Source of the DNA: CAZGYE01 sp964530165
Lineage (GTDB): Bacteria > Planctomycetota > Planctomycetia > Planctomycetales > Planctomycetaceae
Length of the DNA: 9,696 bases
Assembly: GCA_964530165.1 (NCBI GenBank)
Contig: CAZGYE010000227.1
Coordinates: forward strand, 1-9,696
Direction: 5' to 3'
Positions 6,550 to 9,696 of this stretch are shown piece after piece. Below the pieces are notes generated by a model. That model had not been told where the DNA came from and did not search any database. It saw nothing but the letters and a program-made list of their open reading frames with translations. Numbering within the stretch: the first letter of the stretch is position 1; each line of letters begins with the position of its first letter. Position numbers and translations under genes: made by a program.

Positions 6550-6722
6550 AGAAAAGGGGATAAGTCCAATTATTGACAAGTCGTATTGGCCGTGATAGGG
6601 TCGCGGCATGCCACGCACTGCTCACATCGCGCCTGGGGGGATGGTTTTTCATGTCCTGAATCGGAGCAATCACCGAATGCCGATCTTTGAGCAGTACGAA
6701 TATTGGACTTATCCCCTTTTCT
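6550..6722. mobile_element. RAYT-derived element bounded by a perfect 21-bp inverted repeat
   Basis: Bases 6550-6570 (core AAAAGGGGATAAGTCC) and 6702-6722 are exact reverse complements over 21 bases, enclosing 131 bases. Inside is the start of a REP-associated tyrosine transposase gene. Short G/C-rich AAAAGGGGA... repeats next to IS200-like RAYT genes are a known arrangement. The element is 173 bases, far too short to carry a working transposase, so it is a decayed RAYT locus or a small non-autonomous derivative. No obvious target-site duplication was seen immediately outside the arms. Confidence 0.65.
6573..6601 (+). promoter_or_regulatory. Possible promoter of the RAYT remnant
   Basis: TTGACA at 6573-6578 is a perfect -35 consensus. 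After a 17-base spacer comes TAGGGT (6596-6601), which keeps the key T-A...T bases of a -10. The ATG of the transposase remnant follows after 6 bases, so a transcript would be nearly leaderless. A chance match is possible. Confidence 0.3.
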
Positions 6723-6727
6723 TTTAA
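6608..6727 (+). pseudogene. N-terminus of IS200-like / REP-associated tyrosine transposase (Y1_Tnp)
   Basis: ATG 6608 opens a 39-codon frame beginning MPRTAHIAPGGMVFHVLNRS and continuing NHRMPIFEQYEY before running into the repeat arm (WTYPLFF, stop 6725-6727). The opening is the characteristic start of RAYT proteins: MPR..R.APGG..[FY]HV.NR. A full protein is usually 150-250 residues and includes the HUH (His-hydrophobic-His) motif and catalytic Tyr, all missing here. Truncation occurs where the right arm of the 21-bp repeat begins. The gene is certainly non-functional as a transposase. Confidence 0.8.
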
Positions 6728-6810
6728 GCTGGTGATTACTCTCAGTCGCACCGTTCCAATTGCTCCTTTCCGTATCCAGCAAGGCTTTCAGTTTTTCTTG
6801 TGCGTCCGGC

Positions 6811-8295
6811 TTATTCCGGCTGCCACGGGGTATCGGGTTCGAAGGGGAACATGGGCCGGCGTCGGTTCTTGAAGTCGAATTGCGTCATGTCGGCACAGGT
6901 CGTGCCGGGCGTGTTGACGCGGATCAGATGACGGCATATCGGCTCATACGCGGCCACCGGCGCGTTGACACCCTTCGCCACGAGCAGGTGAAACGAGCTA
7001 GGGTCGAGCCCGCAGCTAATCAACTGGTGCAGACTGAACGGGACCATCCGTCGCGATGTGAGCATCACGGTCAGACCGTGTTCGGTCTGCGTGATGGCCG
7101 TCCGGCCTTGGTCGAACGCCGTGAATCCGCCGTGCCGGGGTTCCGACTCTTCAAATCGGCCGTCATGCAGAGAGACGACCGTGAAAGTGGCATCGATCGG
7201 CGACCCGTGCAAATCGTCGAAGTTGCCGCCGACCTGCAACCGGACGGACCGGCCCATGCCGGCGGCCTCTGCCTGTCGAACCGATTCCGGGTCGAACAAG
7301 CAAACGAATGCGTCCGGCATCCGGCGTTGGTGAATCTGCGTGGCGAGGAAGGTCCCATCTCCGGCCGACCCGCCACCGACGTTGTCTCCCATGTCCAGCA
7401 GACAAATCGGACCCTCCAGGCCGGCGGCCCGGTCGAGCGCCTGATCGATGCCGATCAGGTGGCCGGCGAACTCCTGCCGGTGCGTCCACAGGTGTGCTGC
7501 CAGTTCGTCGGCCAACCGGCGGGCCAGTGCCGGATCGTCGTCGGTCACGGCAAGCGTGGCCGAACCCATCTCTTCGACGTCGGCATACGGAAAACCGAGA
7601 ACGATGCTGTTCGACAGCACGCCCGGCCGATCGAGTTGCGAATCGGCCAGTTCGTACAGTTCCCGGCAGGGCGATGCCGTGGTGTGTTGAGACTCGATGT
7701 TGATCGCCATCGGCGGCAGGGCCGCGGCAACCGTGGGACGAATCTCGCCGCGCAGTGTTCTGGTCACTAAGTCTGCCGCTTCTGCGCCTCGCTGTCTTTG
7801 GTCGATGTGCGGATTGGAGCGGTAGGCGATAATCGCATCGCAGGCGTCAACCATCTGCTGGGAAAGATTGGCGTGCGGATCGATCGTGCAGACAACTGGC
7901 TTCTCGAGGCCGATCTCCTCTCGCAGCAGCGTCAGCCAGTGTCCGTCGGCGTCGGGGTGCGATTCGCTCACGGTGGCGCCGTGCGGAGCGACAAGAAACC
8001 CGTCGAGAGGACCGGCTTTCTCCAGTTCGGCAAACATCCTCGTCAGGAGTTCTTCGATCGTCGCCGCGGTGACCGTCCCAAAAGGCAACGCCCGGGCGGC
8101 GAAGATGGGGACGGCTTCGACGTCGGTGCGAGCCAACCCTTCAAAGAAACCACCGATCTCATGAAACGTGTCGGCCACCTCCCGGCGGATTGCCTCACCG
8201 GTCAGCAGCATTTCCTCTTCGAAGTGCCGAATCGTCGTGGGTTCGGCAATGAACGTATTCGACTCGTGCAACAGCGCAATGATTCCCACACGCAT
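6811..8295 (-). CDS. M81-family metallopeptidase (MlrC / microcystinase C-like)
   Basis: This 494-residue protein matches peptidase family M81, whose characterised member MlrC cleaves linearised microcystin and tetrapeptide. Signatures in order: HESNTF (10-15) after a first beta strand, VAPHGATVSE (102-111, His105), CTIDPHANLS (136-145, Asp139 and His141), and YRSNPHID (158-165, His163). His105, Asp139, His141 and His163 are the expected zinc site; their spacing agrees with what I remember of the MlrC metal ligands. The MlrC C-terminal domain follows from about residue 300 (LLDMGDNVGGGSAGDGT, then GRTAITQTEHGLTVMLTSRR). No signal peptide is visible, so it is probably cytoplasmic. ATG 8293-8295 has no clear Shine-Dalgarno. 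Most homologues lie in bacteria with no link to microcystin, so the substrate here is probably another peptide or amide. It diverges from the RraA-like gene and lies upstream of the antiporter on the same strand. Confidence 0.9.
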   Translation of the reverse strand: MRVGIIALLHESNTFIAEPTTIRHFEEEMLLTGEAIRREVADTFHEIGGFFEGLARTDVEAVPIFAARALPFGTVTAATIEELLTRMFAELEKAGPLDGFLVAPHGATVSESHPDADGHWLTLLREEIGLEKPVVCTIDPHANLSQQMVDACDAIIAYRSNPHIDQRQRGAEAADLVTRTLRGEIRPTVAAALPPMAINIESQHTTASPCRELYELADSQLDRPGVLSNSIVLGFPYADVEEMGSATLAVTDDDPALARRLADELAAHLWTHRQEFAGHLIGIDQALDRAAGLEGPICLLDMGDNVGGGSAGDGTFLATQIHQRRMPDAFVCLFDPESVRQAEAAGMGRSVRLQVGGNFDDLHGSPIDATFTVVSLHDGRFEESEPRHGGFTAFDQGRTAITQTEHGLTVMLTSRRMVPFSLHQLISCGLDPSSFHLLVAKGVNAPVAAYEPICRHLIRVNTPGTTCADMTQFDFKNRRRPMFPFEPDTPWQPE

Positions 8296-8386
8296 GGTTG
8301 TGTTCCGCGGTACAAGGACCTATGTTCAATCTCGACGACGTCAGGCTAATGTCGAATGACGAAATACGCAATGACGAAGAAATGAC
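8296..8386. promoter_or_regulatory. Divergent promoter region between the M81 and RraA-like genes
   Basis: This 91-base spacer must contain the promoters of both divergent genes, unless either gene is read from further away. I cannot place -35/-10 boxes with confidence on either strand. The half nearest the RraA-like gene holds the AATGACG repeats listed separately. Confidence 0.4.
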
Positions 8387-8387
8387 G
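8355..8387 (+). repeat. AATGACG direct repeats before the RraA-like start
   Basis: AATGACG occurs three times, at 8355-8361, 8370-8376 and 8381-8387, with starts 15 and 11 bases apart. The last copy runs into the GTG candidate start. Short AATGACGAA-type runs are, in my recollection, common intergenic clutter in planctomycetes, so this may be a degraded simple repeat rather than an operator. Confidence 0.5.
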
Positions 8388-9061
8388 TGAAAATGCAAAT
8401 TCCGGATGAGTCCGATATCACACTGCCGATGATGCGCGAGTCGCTGTATGCGGCCGTCGTTTGCGATGCGCTCGACTCACTCGGGCTGAGCGGCCAATCG
8501 CCGCGAGTGCAACTGCGACCCTCTACCATGGACGGGTTGCTCGTGGGGCGGTGCAAGACGACTCTCTGGGCCGACATGGCCCATGAGGACCCGCGGCCGT
8601 ACGCATTGGAGCTGCTGGCAGTCGATGCCTGCCGGCCCGATGACGTGCTCATCGCCGCGGCCGGCGGTTCGATGCGTTCGGCCGTCTGGGGCGAATTGTT
8701 GTCGACGGCTTCGCAGAACACGGGATGTGTGGGGGCCATTGTCGACGGTGCGGTCCGAGACGTGGCGAAGATGCGGCAAATGGGCTTCCCGGTCTTTGCA
8801 CGGGGTATCTGCCTGTACGACAGCCGGAATCGCCAGCGAGTGATCGACGTGGATGTGCCGGTGGAAATCGACGGCGTCAGGTTCTCCCCCGGAGACCTGG
8901 TGTTCGCCGACGCGGACGGCGTAGTCGTCGTGCCGCAAAATATCGAAGCCGAAGTGATTCGCCGGGCCTGGCAGAAGGTGCATGCCGAGAACAAGACCCG
9001 CGAGGCAATCAAAGCCGGCATGAAGGCGGTTGCCGCCTACGAGAAATACGGGGTCCTGTAA
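8387..9061 (+). CDS. RraA-like family protein (probable class II aldolase/decarboxylase type)
   Basis: This 224-residue protein is of the RraA / demethylmenaquinone-methyltransferase-like fold, shared by the RNase E inhibitor RraA and by 4-hydroxy-4-methyl-2-oxoglutarate/oxaloacetate aldolases. Visible marks are VVCDALDSLG (24-33), AAGGSMRSAVWGELLSTASQ (91-110), GCVGAIVDGAVRD with Arg124 and Asp125 (the substrate- and metal-binding pair of the aldolases), GFPVFARG, and VRFSPGDLVFADADGVVVVP near the C-terminus. The Gly-Glu-Leu-Leu motif plus Arg-Asp pair favours an enzyme over a pure RNase E regulator. Length fits the family. Start is uncertain between GTG 8387 and ATG 8393; neither has a good Shine-Dalgarno. 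It diverges from the M81 gene, and a shared catabolic pathway is plausible but not shown. Confidence 0.9.
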   Translation: MKMQIPDESDITLPMMRESLYAAVVCDALDSLGLSGQSPRVQLRPSTMDGLLVGRCKTTLWADMAHEDPRPYALELLAVDACRPDDVLIAAAGGSMRSAVWGELLSTASQNTGCVGAIVDGAVRDVAKMRQMGFPVFARGICLYDSRNRQRVIDVDVPVEIDGVRFSPGDLVFADADGVVVVPQNIEAEVIRRAWQKVHAENKTREAIKAGMKAVAAYEKYGVL

Positions 9062-9106
9062 CAGCGCTACCGCTCAGATTCGTGCGAAAATGCACTCTGA
9101 GTGTGG

Positions 9107-9130
9107 GGCAGGCTGTCCAGCCTGCCTTTT
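9107..9130 (+). terminator. Terminator-like hairpin after the RraA-like gene
   Basis: GGCAGGCTG (9107-9115) and CAGCCTGCC (9118-9126) form a 9-bp GC-rich stem with a minimal loop, followed at once by TTTT. It starts 45 bases after the RraA-like stop and is the best intrinsic-terminator candidate in the window. The same GGCAGGCT..AGCCTGCC sequence also looks like a dispersed planctomycete palindrome, so it may be a repeat serving as a terminator. Confidence 0.5.
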
Positions 9131-9182
9131 CTGACCCGCAGCCTCGACATCCTGTCCCGCATCGCCCGTGGAAACAGTCGAC

Positions 9183-9264
9183 GGGTGGCAGGGTCAGAGT
9201 GCCAGCGATGGCCCTGACGTGCGGCGACAACCGGGGCTAACGCTCCGCTATGGCCCCGCCACCC
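9183..9264. repeat. Cluster of nested palindromes
   Basis: Three small stems lie within an outer pair. GGGTGGC (9183-9189) is complementary to GCCACCC (9258-9264). Inside, GTCAG (9193-9197) pairs with CTGAC (9214-9218), enclosing GCCA-GCGA-TGGC (9201-9212, a GNRA-type loop). Next to it CGGGGC (9232-9237) pairs with GCCCCG (9253-9258). The GTCAG...CTGAC theme recalls the palindromes at 4505 and 6253. No gene is read across this stretch; it may be a fused set of REP elements or a structured RNA. Confidence 0.5.
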
Positions 9265-9270
9265 TGTCGG

Positions 9271-9469
9271 ATCACCGGCCAGGAATACACCGCCGCCCAA
9301 GCCTCCTACGACCTGCGCAAGCTGCGCGCCAAAGACCTGGTCGAGCGCATTGCCGGCACCCGCCAACACCAAACACAAACCAAGGCGTCGCGGCCCCATC
9401 GATAACCAATACGCGAGAATCCAATGGGAACTCCGAGAGTTATTCAAACAACTAAAATTCGCCGTCTAA
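9271..9469 (+). pseudogene. C-terminal remnant of a winged-helix-like mobile-element protein
   Basis: From 9271 the frame reads ITGQEYTAAQASYDLRKLRA, then KDLVERIAGTR, and reaches TAA at 9403-9405. The pattern 'YT.AQ..YDLRKLR.K.L.ERI.GT' is the recognition-helix region of a widespread, mostly uncharacterised family in planctomycetes and other high-GC bacteria that seems linked to mobile elements. Normally '..RRYRVT..G' follows; here the sequence degenerates after GTR. In the next frame (9404-9466) it continues as NQYARIQWELRELFKQLKFA, which looks like the usual final helix of the same family, ending at TAA 9467-9469. An internal deletion plus frameshift would explain this. The family is recalled from memory, not named with certainty. 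Confidence 0.5.
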
Positions 9470-9508
9470 ACATCGAAAACTTCTTTCCGATGTCAAAGCA
9501 CTAAGGGC

Positions 9509-9643
9509 CTAATGACTCTGTATCACTGCAAACTTGACTCTCGTCACACCGGACCGGGCACAGGAGAGCATGATGGGTTCGACGTCTCGTGAGGGCACGC
9601 TTCGGTTGGCGCGGATGCGGACCTCGAAGTTGTCGCCGTCCTG
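9509..9643 (-). pseudogene. C-terminal fragment of an ExbD/TolR-family protein
   Basis: On the minus strand, 44 codons read QDGDNFEVRIRANRSVPSRD, then VEPIMLSCARSGVTRVKFAV and IQSH before TAG (9509-9511). This resembles the periplasmic C-terminal domain of ExbD/TolR proteins (the '..VRIRADR.VPY..VEP.M..CARAG...V.FAV' pattern), which transmit proton-motive force with ExbB/TolQ. Two adjacent TAG codons at 9644-9649 close the frame on its upstream side, and no membrane helix is readable beyond them, so the gene is broken. The 5' part could lie beyond the window only if separated by rearrangement. Confidence 0.6.
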
Positions 9644-9657
9644 CTACTAACCCGCGT

Positions 9658-9674
9658 TGAATAGGTGCTATTCA
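9658..9674. other. Small hairpin with a nearby T-run at the window edge
   Basis: TGAATAG (9658-9664) and CTATTCA (9668-9674) form a 7-bp stem with a GTG loop. Six T residues lie at 9689-9694. The 14-base gap is too long for a standard intrinsic terminator, so its role is unclear. Confidence 0.25.
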
Positions 9675-9696
9675 GCCGTCTTATTGACTTTTTTAG

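Noticed and set aside
6719..6815. Minus-strand reading NKPDAQEKLKALLDTERSNW just beyond the M81 stop
   Set aside because: It resembles a genuine alpha-helical C-terminal tail and may be another gene remnant, but it is too short and in the wrong frame to connect to the M81 protein; no family could be named.
6760..7770. Plus-strand open frame of 336 codons opposite the M81 gene
   Set aside because: No domain motifs, and antisense to a gene whose zinc-site residues are intact.
1..9696. Search for CRISPR arrays, tRNA/rRNA genes, or toxin-antitoxin and defence cassettes
   Set aside because: No regularly spaced direct repeats, no tRNA-like T-arm/anticodon pattern and no recognisable defence protein were seen; the repeats present are palindromic REP-like elements.

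Overview
The window looks like a chromosomal segment of a high-GC environmental bacterium, most likely a planctomycete or close relative. This is inferred from gene style: a uroporphyrinogen-decarboxylase-like protein with a C-terminal GGGYIVSSSNS motif paired with a secreted sulfatase, an M81/MlrC-type peptidase beside an RraA-like protein, and many GTCAGGC-type palindromes and decayed transposase/integrase pieces. No rRNA, tRNA or CRISPR array was seen.

Layout. Bases 1-291 hold no confident gene, only a 10-bp stem-loop. From 292 to 2819 a plus-strand two-gene operon encodes a URO-D/MtaA-type protein and, 20 bases later, a Sec-exported sulfatase with the CTPSR formylglycine motif. Bases 2820-3396 are mostly empty apart from a possible 52-codon ORF with a good Shine-Dalgarno. 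From 3397 to 4467 lies an unusual protein with an OmpA-like peptidoglycan-binding domain, no visible signal peptide and an unrecognised C-terminal half. A short convergent spacer with two palindromes follows. An NhaC-type antiporter lies on the minus strand (4671 to about 6100-6197).

Bases 6133-6727 are a genetic graveyard: an integron-type tyrosine recombinase fragment, a double palindrome that cuts it off, the last ~50 codons of a lost minus-strand protein, and the first ~30 codons of an IS200-like/REP-associated tyrosine transposase (RAYT) enclosed by a perfect 21-bp inverted repeat. Beyond it are a minus-strand M81 metallopeptidase (6811-8295) and a divergent RraA-like aldolase-family gene (8387-9061). 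Bases 9062-9696 are a second graveyard: a terminator-like hairpin, further palindromes, the tail of a winged-helix-like element protein and the C-terminus of an ExbD/TolR protein behind two tandem stop codons.

How they work together. The URO-D-like protein and sulfatase are probably co-transcribed; a catabolic role is plausible but the substrate cannot be read. The M81, RraA-like and NhaC genes may once have been a catabolic/transport neighbourhood: M81 and NhaC share a strand and are separated only by mobile debris. I found no complete new defence or biosynthetic system. The strongest leads are the RAYT-derived inverted-repeat element, the recombinase scar at the antiporter's 5' end, and the signal-less OmpA-like protein.
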